Shown here one piece after another: positions 1 through 7,860 of a stretch of 43,836 nt of DNA (positions are counted from its first letter, which is position 1; each line of letters opens with the position of its first letter). This DNA comes from Thermoplasmata archaeon. Its GTDB lineage: Archaea > Thermoplasmatota > Thermoplasmata > Lutacidiplasmatales > UBA184. Position numbers and translations under genes: made by a program. The notes beneath the pieces are model-generated. The model did no database searches. It was not told where the DNA came from and worked only from the letters and a program-made list of their open reading frames with translations. The stretch covers positions 1-43,836 of the forward strand of contig JAKASE010000018.1 in assembly GCA_021819135.1 (NCBI GenBank), given 5' to 3'.

Positions 1-105
1 TAGAAGCGGAGGCGCACGGGGAGGGACAGTCTCAGGGACAGAAATACTTAGCCCCTCACATGCGATAGAGTTAGCCCCACATTTCATTGTTCATCGAGAG
101 AGGCC

Positions 106-300
106 GAGGTCATTTGTCGAACGTCGGCCCGATGGCTGTGCCGAAGGATCCACGACGAGGTCCACCCGCTCACCGTGACCGCCCGCCTCGCGCGGTTCTG
201 GGGGACTCTCGCGTTCCAAATCGTGAGGGTACCTCGACGCATCCCTCCGAAGAGGGAAGGACCGCTCAATTGGTCGTTTGGCCGGATGATTGCTGCTCTC
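106..300 (+). pseudogene. Tyrosine recombinase fragment (decayed third copy)
   Basis: Reading the plus strand in the frame of position 148 gives RWLCRRIHDEVHPLTVTARL followed by ARFWG. This matches residues 57-80 of the integrase at 1394-2419 (RWLRRRFHDEVHQLAVTASL, then ARFCG), and the DNA is visibly alike from about 130 to 270. Only the N-terminal core-binding part is recognisable. There is no start codon in the expected place and no catalytic domain, so this is a relic rather than a gene. It is the first of three related integrase copies in the first 4.7 kb. Confidence 0.7.
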
Positions 301-348
301 GATCCCATGCACGGGGGATGGCGAAAGAGGTGACCGACCTCGGTCGGG

Positions 349-683
349 CTACTCCTTCACTCGTGCCTGCCGAAGCTCGGACACAAGCGAGGGGAGCCTT
401 CGGGCGATGAACTCCCACACATCCTCGGGGCGAATCGAGGCATAGCCGGGATGGTAGTCCTGACGGAGCCGGGTCAATTCACGCCAATCGATGCGCGGGT
501 TGTCGCGCGTGAGGATCTTCCACAGCTTGTCGGCTTCCTCGGTGAAGTTCGAGAGTCTCCACAGACGGCGTCCTGGAGCTTCTGGTCGGTGAGGAACGCC
601 TTGCGTCCCTCTCGAGCGTACTCCAACACGCCTTCCCCGCTCTCGACCATACGGGCGAGTCGGACCTTGTTGTCCGCGCTCAC
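349..683 (-). pseudogene. HepT-like HEPN-domain protein, frameshifted
   Basis: The frame opens with GTG at 683, overlapping the stop of the MNT gene by GTGA. It reads NKVRLARMVESGEGVLEYAR through QDAV, the start of a DUF86/HepT HEPN domain. At about 561-563 the family pattern jumps frame: WRLSNFTEEADKLWKIL, then RLRQDYHPGY and PEDVWEFIARRLPSL, ending at a TAG at 349-351. The span of 335 nt is two bases over a multiple of three, so one small indel splits the gene. RLRQDYH keeps the R-x4-6-H ribonuclease motif, downstream of the break. In HepT/MntA toxin-antitoxin pairs the HEPN protein is an RNase silenced by its nucleotidyltransferase. Here the toxin half appears inactivated, unless the shift is a sequencing error. 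Confidence 0.7.
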
Positions 684-1117
684 AGAGGGATAGCCTCCGC
701 CTCCACTCTCGGACGAATGGACCAGTGTAACGCTTCGAGAGTCACCACATCCGCCGATCGGCCCAGGAGGTCCTCTAGCGCCAGGGGGAAGTCGAGAAAC
801 GCCACCGGAGGGTGCTTGGGCTTCCACTCTACGAGAAGATCCACATCGCTGTCGGGGCGGGCCTCTCGCCGACGGACCGAGCCGAAGACGCGGAGCCGTC
901 GGATCCCGAACCTCCGAGCAAGCCTCAGAATCTCATCCCGGTGCGGGGTGATGATGTCCTCGATGCCGAGTCGGTGGCCAAGCTTTACCGGCCGAATCTT
1001 CGGGACGGAGTAGAGCTTCGACCGGCACCTCGGGCATGCGGGGACACGCGCCTTCCTCGGGATCCACTCGTACGCGCACCGATAGCAACGGAGACGGGGC
1101 AGGGCGATATCGGGCAT
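680..1117 (-). CDS. MNT-family nucleotidyltransferase with N-terminal zinc ribbon (MntA-like antitoxin)
   Basis: This 145-residue protein starts at the ATG at 1115-1117. Residues 11-35 form a zinc ribbon with two CxxC knuckles (CYRC and CPRC). The rest is a minimal nucleotidyltransferase domain: FGSVRRREARPDSDVDLLVE gives the GS motif and the DxD metal-binding aspartates, followed by DVVTLEAL. The gene runs directly into the HepT-like frame with a 4-base overlap, the standard arrangement of a type VII MNT-HEPN toxin-antitoxin pair in which the nucleotidyltransferase AMPylates the HEPN toxin. The zinc ribbon is an addition to the usual single-domain antitoxin and might bind DNA for autoregulation, which is inference. 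An AGTTAAAAAC box lies 24-33 bases upstream. The much longer open frame upstream of the ATG has no recognisable content. Confidence 0.8.
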   Translation of the reverse strand: MPDIALPRLRCYRCAYEWIPRKARVPACPRCRSKLYSVPKIRPVKLGHRLGIEDIITPHRDEILRLARRFGIRRLRVFGSVRRREARPDSDVDLLVEWKPKHPPVAFLDFPLALEDLLGRSADVVTLEALHWSIRPRVEAEAIPL

Positions 1118-1140
1118 CGATGGTACGATGGCCCCCCGCG

Positions 1141-1150
1141 AGTTAAAAAC
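1141..1150 (-). promoter_or_regulatory. Putative TATA box for the MNT-HepT module
   Basis: On the minus strand this reads GTTTTTAACT, 24-33 bases before the ATG at 1117. That spacing fits an archaeal TATA element driving a leaderless transcript. Confidence 0.45.
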
Positions 1151-1393
1151 TTCGGTATGGCGAAGAACTGAGCCACGTCTCTCTCCTCCGACTCGCGCTC
1201 CACACTTCGAAACGTACCTCTTCATCCGGAAGAGTACGGGTCGAGATGCGGGCCCGAGGCTCCACCCATTGCCACGTCCAGACAGCTCGTCGGCCCCGGT
1301 TTCGATGGCCACGAGTCCGACGTCGCCTTCCGCCGCCGGACCACCGTTCAGGGCGGTCGCAAGAGAGACAGGGGGAGAGTACGTTCGAGGCCC

Positions 1394-2419
1394 GTGAATC
1401 CGACACCCCCGTGGATCCTGGCCTGGCTGGTGGCCAAGGAACGCTCCAGATGCGCGCCCGAGACCGTTCGGCGCTACCGTTGGGCGGCGCTGCGCTCCGA
1501 TCACGCGATCCGGGAGGCCGGACGCCCCCCGGACCCGGCCCGGTGGACCGCGGACGATGCCCGGTGGCTCCGCCGCCGGTTCCACGACGAGGTCCACCAG
1601 CTCGCCGTGACCGCGAGCCTCGCGAGGTTCTGCGGGAATCCGGTGTTCCGATCGGTCGGACCCCCCCGGCGCGGTCCGCCGAAACGGGTCCGATGGCTGA
1701 CCCCGGAACAGACGGATGCGCTCCTGGAAGTGGTCCGACGGGACCGCCACCTTCGTCTGGTCGCCCTGCTCGGACTGGCCCAAGGGCTGCGCCGGGGCGA
1801 CTGGGTCCGGCTCCGGCTGTCGGACCTGGACCTCGCGGAAGGTCGGATGCGGATCTCGGTCGGTCCGGGTTCCCGGGCCCGCCCAGAATGGAGGCTGATG
1901 CATCCCGCTCTGCCCGACGCGCTCCGCGACTACCTGAGGATCCGTCGGCGGAAGATCCGGCGGTTCCTGCGTGCTTGGCCGAGCGGTGGGGTGCCGGACG
2001 AGCTGTTTCTGCACGTCCGGGGGGGTCTCCTTTCCCCGTATCGTCCGCATGGCACGGAGAAGTGGATGGCCATCATCGAACGGCGACTGGCCCTCCGCGG
2101 GGTGGAGATCCGCCTCTCGACGGACATGCTCCGTCGACGCGGGGCGGAGCTGCTGGCCGCCGATGTGCAGGGCCGCCCGGAGGCGACGCCCGGCGACGCC
2201 GAGCGAGCGCTCCGGGCGTTCCTTCGAACTCGGAGCTTTCCTTCCATGCGGGACCGACTGCGGACCCTCGGCGACGTCTCGGTGCCTCCCGGTTCCGGCC
2301 CCGACCCGGATCGTCCACGACCTGCCGGGATCGAGGGGTCCGGGGGGTCCGGCGACGAACGGTCGGTTCGGACCCGCCCGGGGGGAGCTCGGGACCCTCA
2401 GCGACCGCGTGTGGAATAG
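1394..2419 (+). CDS. Tyrosine recombinase paralog, catalytic residues lost
   Basis: This 341-residue protein with a GTG start aligns without gaps for about 280 residues with the integrase at 3684-4691. It shares the N-terminal RRYRWAA core-binding region, LLGLAQGLRRGDWVRL with the first catalytic Arg (133), and STDMLRR. The second-box His 244 is Asp, the beta-strand Lys at 157 is Gly, the box-II His 279 is Thr, and the nucleophilic Tyr at 288 falls in MRDRL with no Tyr at or next to the site. Only the two arginines (133 and 247) remain. The frame is nonetheless intact, so it is either recently decayed or kept as a DNA-binding protein. The 3' end overlaps the convergent HEPN gene by 22 bases. 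The last 60 residues are rich in Pro, Gly and Arg and look non-conserved. Confidence 0.8.
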   Translation: MNPTPPWILAWLVAKERSRCAPETVRRYRWAALRSDHAIREAGRPPDPARWTADDARWLRRRFHDEVHQLAVTASLARFCGNPVFRSVGPPRRGPPKRVRWLTPEQTDALLEVVRRDRHLRLVALLGLAQGLRRGDWVRLRLSDLDLAEGRMRISVGPGSRARPEWRLMHPALPDALRDYLRIRRRKIRRFLRAWPSGGVPDELFLHVRGGLLSPYRPHGTEKWMAIIERRLALRGVEIRLSTDMLRRRGAELLAADVQGRPEATPGDAERALRAFLRTRSFPSMRDRLRTLGDVSVPPGSGPDPDRPRPAGIEGSGGSGDERSVRTRPGGARDPQRPRVE

Positions 2420-2823
2420 AGACGGAGCGCGAGCTTGTGGGCGCGCCTGGCCAGACTTACGAACCGCTGGACGGCCGCGGGATCCGTGAAGACCTTGGAG
2501 GGGGGTTTGCCCTCTCGCTCGAGCCCGTAGAGTGCGATCTGACGCTGGCGGACCAGCTCCGAGGAGAGCGGAAGGGCCGTGTCCATCGCCTCGCGGAACC
2601 ATGGGGGGAACCGTTCGATCTCGGCCCGGATCGCGTCCGAGACATCGTGCTCCCGGGGGTGGTCAATCCCGGACCAGCGCAGCGCCGCTTTCAGGGACAG
2701 CTCCACGGAGGTCTGGGCTTGGCGCACCGCAATCGCCAGCATCCCGATCCGTACGGCCTCCCGGGCCATGCGGAGGTACTCTTGGGCTTGGACGATCCAG
2801 TCTCGACCCAGGGAGTCCTCCAT
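2398..2823 (-). CDS. HEPN-domain protein (toxin partner of the adjacent nucleotidyltransferase)
   Basis: This 141-residue protein starts with ATG at 2821-2823, sharing one base with the stop of the upstream nucleotidyltransferase (TGATG). WIVQAQEYLRMAREAVR, RQAQTSVELSLKAALRW and the IDHPREHDVSDAI segment match the classical HEPN fold, in which paired helices carry an Ala-Gln-x-Ser/Ala-x-Glu stretch. RQRQIALYG near residue 95 corresponds to the second conserved helix. The canonical R-x4-6-H ribonuclease motif is not obvious, so RNase activity is uncertain. The gene is translationally coupled to the MNT gene and meets the integrase at 1394-2419 tail to tail. It is probably the HEPN half of a toxin-antitoxin or abortive-infection module. 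The longer frame starting at 3087 is not needed. Confidence 0.78.
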   Translation of the reverse strand: MEDSLGRDWIVQAQEYLRMAREAVRIGMLAIAVRQAQTSVELSLKAALRWSGIDHPREHDVSDAIRAEIERFPPWFREAMDTALPLSSELVRQRQIALYGLEREGKPPSKVFTDPAAVQRFVSLARRAHKLALRLYSTRGR

Positions 2824-3536
2824 CAGGTCTCCTGGTTCAGAGCCGAGAGGGGGGTCGAGGGGGGCATCGCCCAGTACCAACGGTCGTGCGGCAGGCTTCG
2901 ACGCTGGATCCCCAGGCTCGCGGCCCGCCGGGCTAGCTGGTCTAACTTGAGCTCGAGGAACCTGGCGCGATCGTACAGTAGGATCGCCTCCCGGGTGAGG
3001 TCGAGCAAGAACGTCGAGCCCCGGGCCAATCCGTGTGTCGTAAGAAATACGGGTTGAGGCACGGGATGGGTACGCGTCGTTCTCCACTCCTGCACGAGCG
3101 CCTCGGTGCAGACGGCGCGGACCCGCATCGCGAGCTCGGTCTCCTCCTTCGGTCGGAGCGGTCCCTCCATCACCACCAGCAGATCGACGTCACTATTCGG
3201 ACGCTCGGTCCCTCGCGCGTAGGAGCCGTATAGCGCCACCGAGACCAGGCGGTCCCCCAGTGCTCCGTCCAGCGCACTCAACGAGAGTCGGAGTATGGTG
3301 CGCACCGACGGGGAGGGCACTCGGGCCGGCCAGCGGGTCGCGGACTCGGACAGTCGGGAAAGAGGCCGGAGCAGCGCGTAGCGCCCTCGGCTTAGACGGA
3401 CGGCCGAGCCACGACGGACCAGTCGGCCCATCGTCATGGCCCGGAGCGTCGGGGTCCCGCCGAGGACGGACGGGAGATCCCGCACGGGAAACGAAGTGCT
3501 GCCGTAGCGGTGCCAGAGGGTGGCATAGGAGTCCAT
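2823..3536 (-). CDS. Nucleotidyltransferase with N-terminal winged-helix domain (MNT partner of HEPN)
   Basis: This 237-residue protein has an ATG at 3534-3536, about 32 bases after a TATA-like box. Residues 1-60 (SVLGGTPTLRAMTMGRLVRR, then GRYALL) look like the winged-helix domain found at the N terminus of AbiEi-type antitoxins. From about residue 80 comes a nucleotidyltransferase core: ALYGSYARGTERPNSDVDLL has the GS motif and the DxD pair. The order, a DNA-binding domain followed by a nucleotidyltransferase and then a coupled HEPN gene, suggests a self-regulating antitoxin that modifies the HEPN protein. The module lies between two integrase genes. Function is inferred from family and gene order. 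Confidence 0.8.
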   Translation of the reverse strand: MDSYATLWHRYGSTSFPVRDLPSVLGGTPTLRAMTMGRLVRRGSAVRLSRGRYALLRPLSRLSESATRWPARVPSPSVRTILRLSLSALDGALGDRLVSVALYGSYARGTERPNSDVDLLVVMEGPLRPKEETELAMRVRAVCTEALVQEWRTTRTHPVPQPVFLTTHGLARGSTFLLDLTREAILLYDRARFLELKLDQLARRAASLGIQRRSLPHDRWYWAMPPSTPLSALNQET

Positions 3537-3567
3537 GACTCCGCTCCAATACCGTGACCTTCCCGGT

Positions 3568-3577
3568 GAATATAACC
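3568..3577 (-). promoter_or_regulatory. Putative TATA box for the second MNT-HEPN module
   Basis: The minus strand reads GGTTATATTC, 32-41 bases before the ATG at 3536. It is the most AT-rich stretch in the neighbourhood and at the spacing expected for a short-leader archaeal mRNA. Confidence 0.55.
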
Positions 3578-3683
3578 AGATCTGTTAATTCCTGTCGGGT
3601 CGCGATCCGACGGCCGGGAGGGTCATCATCCACCGTTCATGCGCCCCGGCAGCTTCTTCCCGAGGTTTGCCCGGTCCCCCCTC

Positions 3684-4691
3684 ATGGATCCTGCGGAGGA
3701 CCCGGTATTGCGATGGCTCGCGCTCAAGAAGGAGCGGGGGTGTCTTCCCCGGACCCTCCAGCAGTACCGCTGGGTCGCGCGTACGGCCCTCGCGTTGCTC
3801 CAGCGGGCCGGGCGCACCACCGATCCCCGGGAGTGGTCGGCCGAGGACGCCCGCTGGCTGCGTCGCCGCTTGAAGGAGGACCCCTGGCGGCTCGGGACGT
3901 TAGCGGACCTGGCGCGCTGCTCGCGGAACTTCGTCTTCCATGAGGTCGGACTTCCGCGTCCCGGACCTCCTCGTCGGGTGCGGTGGCTCTCCGAGGACCA
4001 GGCGAGGGCGCTCATCGAGGTCTCCCAGGGCGACCGGACCCTCCGGCTCGCGGTGCTCCTCGGCCTCGCCCAGGGACTACGTCGGGTCGAGTGGCTGCGC
4101 CTGCGCGTCACCGACATCGACCGTGCCGGCGGACGCCTCCTCGTTCGGGGGAAGGGCCGCGGCCAGCCCAAGGAGGTCTGGATGGTCATGCACCCCGCCC
4201 TCCCGGCCGCGTTCGAAACCTACCTCTCCTGGCGCCAGACGGCGGTCCGACGGGCGCTGGCCCGTCATCCGCTCGCCCCCACTCCCCCCGAGCTGCTCGT
4301 TCACTGGAGGCGAGGACAACTCGTGGCGTACGGTGAGGGGGGACCGAACCGCTGGATGACCGTTCTGGAGCGGAGGATGCGGGCTCGGGGCTGGGATGTG
4401 AAGCTGTCGACGCACATGCTACGGCGAACCGGAGCGACCCTGCTCGAGAGGGCCCTCCTGCGCTCACCGGACGCGTCGCGGGACGGGGTGTATCGCTCGG
4501 TCCAGGGGTTCCTGCGTCACGAGAACCTGGCGACGACCATGCGCTACCTCGAGCGGGACCCGTCGCGCGAACGGAAGACGATGGAGACGTACGGGCGGGC
4601 GCTGGACTGGATCGGGTCCGGCTCGTCGCCGGTCGGGGCTTCCCGGTCCGTCGCCGGCGCTCGACCGGATTCGGCTCCGAGCCGCGGATAG
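3684..4691 (+). CDS. Tyrosine recombinase / integrase with complete active site
   Basis: This is a 335-residue phage-integrase-family protein. I chose the ATG at 3684 because MDPAEDPVLRWLALKKERG lines up with the start of the paralog at 1394, although the frame is open to another ATG at 3639. The N-terminal part is a SAM-like core-binding domain. The catalytic set is visible: R133 in GLRRVEW, K157 in RGKGRG, H244xxR247 in STHMLRR, H279 in FLRHENL and Y288 in MRYLERD. It should perform site-specific strand exchange with a covalent 3'-phosphotyrosine. Being the only copy with the full set, it may be the enzyme that moved or rearranged this island. No attachment site could be recognised by eye. 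The C-terminal 35 residues are low-complexity. Confidence 0.88.
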   Translation: MDPAEDPVLRWLALKKERGCLPRTLQQYRWVARTALALLQRAGRTTDPREWSAEDARWLRRRLKEDPWRLGTLADLARCSRNFVFHEVGLPRPGPPRRVRWLSEDQARALIEVSQGDRTLRLAVLLGLAQGLRRVEWLRLRVTDIDRAGGRLLVRGKGRGQPKEVWMVMHPALPAAFETYLSWRQTAVRRALARHPLAPTPPELLVHWRRGQLVAYGEGGPNRWMTVLERRMRARGWDVKLSTHMLRRTGATLLERALLRSPDASRDGVYRSVQGFLRHENLATTMRYLERDPSRERKTMETYGRALDWIGSGSSPVGASRSVAGARPDSAPSRG

Positions 4692-4758
4692 GGCGGGCCG
4701 CATGTGTTCCGGAGGACTTCCGGTCCGGTCCTCGGGGGACGGGGATCGACGCGATCCC

Positions 4759-5069
4759 CTAGGAAGCGGCGAAGTCGATGTAGAGAGGACGGAACCGGCA
4801 CTCGGCGAACCGGTACGCTCGGCGTAACACCGCGCGCTGGAGGTGGTCAGCGAGGATCCTGCGCGTGTACCCTTCGAAGTCGCCGGCCGCATGCTCATGA
4901 CCGGCCAAGAAGGTCGGAGCGGGGGGCTCCTACGCGAGCTCGACGAACTCCGCGTGCGAGGAACCGAGCGGCCTCGCTTCCGACGGGCGGCGGGCCGCCC
5001 GCCGGTATCGCAGGATCCCCGCCCGGGCAGCGTCCCGAGGCGTATCCACCCGGGCGACCCGACGCTCTA
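4759..5069 (-). pseudogene. Possible gene remnant, unknown family
   Basis: The 425-base gap between the integrase and the surface protein has no intact gene. On the minus strand one frame reads like protein on both sides of an in-frame TAG at 4930-4932: VERRVARVDTPRDAARAGIL, then SSHAEFVELA, stop, then GHEHAAGDFEGYTRRILADH and RFAECRFRPLYIDFAAS, ending at a TAG at 4759-4761. I do not recognise the family. The frame may equally be chance in GC-rich DNA. Confidence 0.25.
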
Positions 5070-5116
5070 CCCCGCCCGACGGGAACGACGACGACCGCGA
5101 CCCGGTGGCGGACGCG

Positions 5117-7669
5117 TCACGCCCTCCGGCCCGGCGCGGCCATCGCGCTCGACAGGAGCATCGATGCGCTGGGCCCACCGGCGGTCGGGGCCGCAGCGGA
5201 ACTCGGCGGGTCCACCACGAAGACGAGGGCGACCGCGGGGCTCGTAGAGAAGTACTCGAGCGACTGCGTGGGGCTCGCGTAGCCGGTGAGGTTTCCGTAT
5301 CCCGGGAGGGCAAGGTACCCCGTGGGAGGAGCGATCGAGTACGCCTCGGTCGTCCCGTTCGGTAGGAGGAAGAAGAGATCCGCTCCTTGGGTGGTCTGGG
5401 TCTGACCTCCGATCGTCACGCTCCAGCTCGTCCCGTTCGGAAGGCCACCGTGCCCCGAGATCTGGTACCACTCCTCACCGAACCACGCGAGGTACTCTCC
5501 CGAACTGTTGACGTACGTTACCGAAACGCTCAGCGCGTGGCCGCTGACCATGAAATAGCCGGCCATGGGACTGGCCGTGAAGTTCGCCACATAGGAGTAC
5601 GCGATCCAGGTGTAGTTGCCGTTCGGTAGCGACAGGTTGAGCGACGTCGCCGAGAACGTGGAGTTGACCGCGAGGTACGCCGACGAGATGAAGGGACCGT
5701 CGTTGAACGCATCGACCTCCCAGAACGGCGTGAACGCGGGAAGACCGGTCTCCGTGAACGTGACCGTGTACGTCGCGGCCAGGGGGAGGAAGGTGATGCT
5801 CACCGTCGCGCCCGAGGTCGTCACGGTCACGGTGCCGGAGGCCGGCTTCGGAGTGAAGGATGCGGTCGTCACGACGGTGAAGTAATTGAGGCCGGCCGGC
5901 ACCGAGAGCGAGATCGAGGCCGGGGCCGTGGCCGAGCCCGTGCTGTCGTTGAGATCGGCGTACCAGCTCGCCCCCGAGGGTAGGCCGGTTTCCGTGAACG
6001 TCACGGAGTACGTCGGGACCGAGGAGAACGTGATCGACTTTGCCACGGGCGCCGATGCCACGGTGAGGGTCCCGTTCGAGGGACTGGCCGTGTAATAGCC
6101 GAGGGTGGAGACGGTGAACAAATAGATGCCGTTCGGGAAGCCGGTGAAGACGATCGAGAGCGGGGCGACCGTGCTTTGCGTCGTCCCGTTCAGGTCCACC
6201 GACCAGACGGACCCCGAGGCGAGGCCCGACTCCGAGAACGTCACCGTGTACGTGGTCATGGCGGTGAAGGCGACCGCCTGCGTCACGGGCGCGCCGTTCA
6301 CCGTGACCGACCCGGTCGCCGGGCTCGCCGAGTATCCGAACGCCGAGGCCGTGAACCCGTAAGTACCGTTCGGGACCTGGAAGGTGTTGTTGAACCCTCC
6401 GTATTCGCTGTTGACGGTGTGGTTCAGGTCGACCTGCCACGTCGCCGAGCTGGAGACCCCGGTCTCGGTGAACGTCACGTTGTAGAGCGCCTCGAACGTG
6501 ATCGAGATCGTGACGGGGGCCCCCGATACGGTGAGATTTCCGAACGAGGGTACCGCAACGTATCCCGACACACTCGTGGTGACCACCCAAGTGTAGGTGC
6601 CGTCGGGGATCGAGAACTCGGTCGATGGGCCCGCGTTCTTGGCGCCGAAGTAGTAGGTGGAGCCGCCGACGGAGATGATGCCCCCGACGCTCCAGAGGTC
6701 GGTTGCGGGTAGACCGGTCTGGTCCCAAGTGATCGGGTACTCCGGTCCGGTCAGGCCCACCGATGCCGTGAACGCGATCGAGACGGCGGAGGCACTCCCC
6801 GACACGGTCACGTGGCCCGAGGAGGGAGACGCGGTGTAGCCGCTGACCGCGCCCACCGTGTACGAGATCGTGCCGTTCGGCTCGTTGAACGAGATCGTCG
6901 GCGTGGACGACGACTGCAGGGTTCCGTTCAACGTCACGGACCACGACGTCCCGGCGGGAAGGCCGGTCTCGGTGAACCGGACCGGGTACTGGTTCGGTGG
7001 AATGGGGGAGAAGGAGACCGACACGGACTGACCCGCGCCCGAGACGGTCACGGAGCCGGACGATGGGGTCGCCACGTAACCCGAAACGGTGGCGACCGTG
7101 TAGGCGAGCGTGCCGTTCGACTCCGTGAAGACGATGGAGGCGGTGGTCGAGCTGAGGGCGGTCCCGTTCAGGGTGACCGACCAAGAGGTGCCGGAGGGGA
7201 GGCCGGACTCGGTGAACGTGACCGAGTATCCGGTGGTGAATGCGATCGACTCGGTGACGGCGGCGCCGCTGACGGTGGCCGTCCCCGAGGCGGGGTGCGC
7301 GCTGTAGCCGGAGACGGTGCCGAGGGTGAAGGGGTAGCTTCCGTTCTTTTCGGAGAATACGATGGACGACGTGGTCGACGACTGCGTGGAGCCGGCGAGG
7401 GTGACGGACCAGGAGGTCCCGGTCGGTAACCCCGTCTCACTGAACGTCACGTTGTACGTCGGCGCGCTGGGCCCCGGCGAGGACCCGGAACTCTTCAGGC
7501 CCGGGATCACCCCCGTCAGCAACAGCGCGAGGATCACCAAGATGATCACGACGACCGCCGCGATCGCGACGCCCGTTCCTTTCGAGATACGTCCTTTCGG
7601 GGGGGGCGGTGGGGGAGTGAAGGTCGATCCAGGGGCTCCAGTTGCGGGCGGGCTCGTCGGAGTGCTCAT
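5117..7669 (-). CDS. Giant membrane-anchored surface protein with about nine FTETGLPSGTSW beta domains
   Basis: This is an 850-residue protein. Residues 1-30 are cytoplasmic and proline-rich (FTPPPPPPKGR), and residues 33-53 are a single membrane anchor (VAIAAVVVIILVILALLLTG). The rest is about nine repeats of 70-90 residues, each opening with a line such as YSVTFTESGLPSGTSWSVTL and closing with a Gly-Tyr/Pro-rich ASPSSGTVTVSG strand. The repeats drift toward the C terminus (YPITWDQTGLPATDLWSVGG, for example) and there is no second membrane segment. Such repeats are widespread in uncharacterised cell-surface proteins of Thermoplasmatota and probably form beta-sandwich stalks. The function is unknown, with adhesion or S-layer-like coating plausible. 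The beta-helix protein at 16588-19824 carries the same module. A TATA-like box lies 32 bases upstream. Confidence 0.85.
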   Translation of the reverse strand: MSTPTSPPATGAPGSTFTPPPPPPKGRISKGTGVAIAAVVVIILVILALLLTGVIPGLKSSGSSPGPSAPTYNVTFSETGLPTGTSWSVTLAGSTQSSTTSSIVFSEKNGSYPFTLGTVSGYSAHPASGTATVSGAAVTESIAFTTGYSVTFTESGLPSGTSWSVTLNGTALSSTTASIVFTESNGTLAYTVATVSGYVATPSSGSVTVSGAGQSVSVSFSPIPPNQYPVRFTETGLPAGTSWSVTLNGTLQSSSTPTISFNEPNGTISYTVGAVSGYTASPSSGHVTVSGSASAVSIAFTASVGLTGPEYPITWDQTGLPATDLWSVGGIISVGGSTYYFGAKNAGPSTEFSIPDGTYTWVVTTSVSGYVAVPSFGNLTVSGAPVTISITFEALYNVTFTETGVSSSATWQVDLNHTVNSEYGGFNNTFQVPNGTYGFTASAFGYSASPATGSVTVNGAPVTQAVAFTAMTTYTVTFSESGLASGSVWSVDLNGTTQSTVAPLSIVFTGFPNGIYLFTVSTLGYYTASPSNGTLTVASAPVAKSITFSSVPTYSVTFTETGLPSGASWYADLNDSTGSATAPASISLSVPAGLNYFTVVTTASFTPKPASGTVTVTTSGATVSITFLPLAATYTVTFTETGLPAFTPFWEVDAFNDGPFISSAYLAVNSTFSATSLNLSLPNGNYTWIAYSYVANFTASPMAGYFMVSGHALSVSVTYVNSSGEYLAWFGEEWYQISGHGGLPNGTSWSVTIGGQTQTTQGADLFFLLPNGTTEAYSIAPPTGYLALPGYGNLTGYASPTQSLEYFSTSPAVALVFVVDPPSSAAAPTAGGPSASMLLSSAMAAPGRRA

Positions 7670-7700
7670 CGCCGTTCTCCCTCGCCGGAACGGGGGTGGG

Positions 7701-7710
7701 GTATTTTTGT
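7701..7710 (-). promoter_or_regulatory. Putative TATA box for the giant surface protein
   Basis: The minus strand reads ACAAAAATAC, 32-41 bases before the ATG at 7669, in otherwise GC-rich DNA. Confidence 0.5.
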
Positions 7711-7860
7711 CGTCCGCTCCGGAGCGAGAGTTTTACGACGGTCGGTGGGTACGATCCGCCGATTTGATTCCCTGCGACTAAGAGCCTATCCGGCAACTGG
7801 TTTCCAGTCGAAGTGGTAGCGTGTAAGGAGTCTGCCGCCGGGGTCGTCCGGTGAGCAGTA

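Noticed and set aside
680..2602. Long minus-strand open frame of 640 codons
   Set aside because: Only its last 145 codons (the MNT gene) carry recognisable domains. The rest is antisense to the integrase and has Pro/Arg/Gly-rich composition typical of shadow frames in GC-rich DNA.
1246..3057. Plus-strand open frame of 603 codons
   Set aside because: It overlaps the integrase in another frame and the HEPN/MNT genes on the opposite strand. It has no domain and a low-complexity composition.
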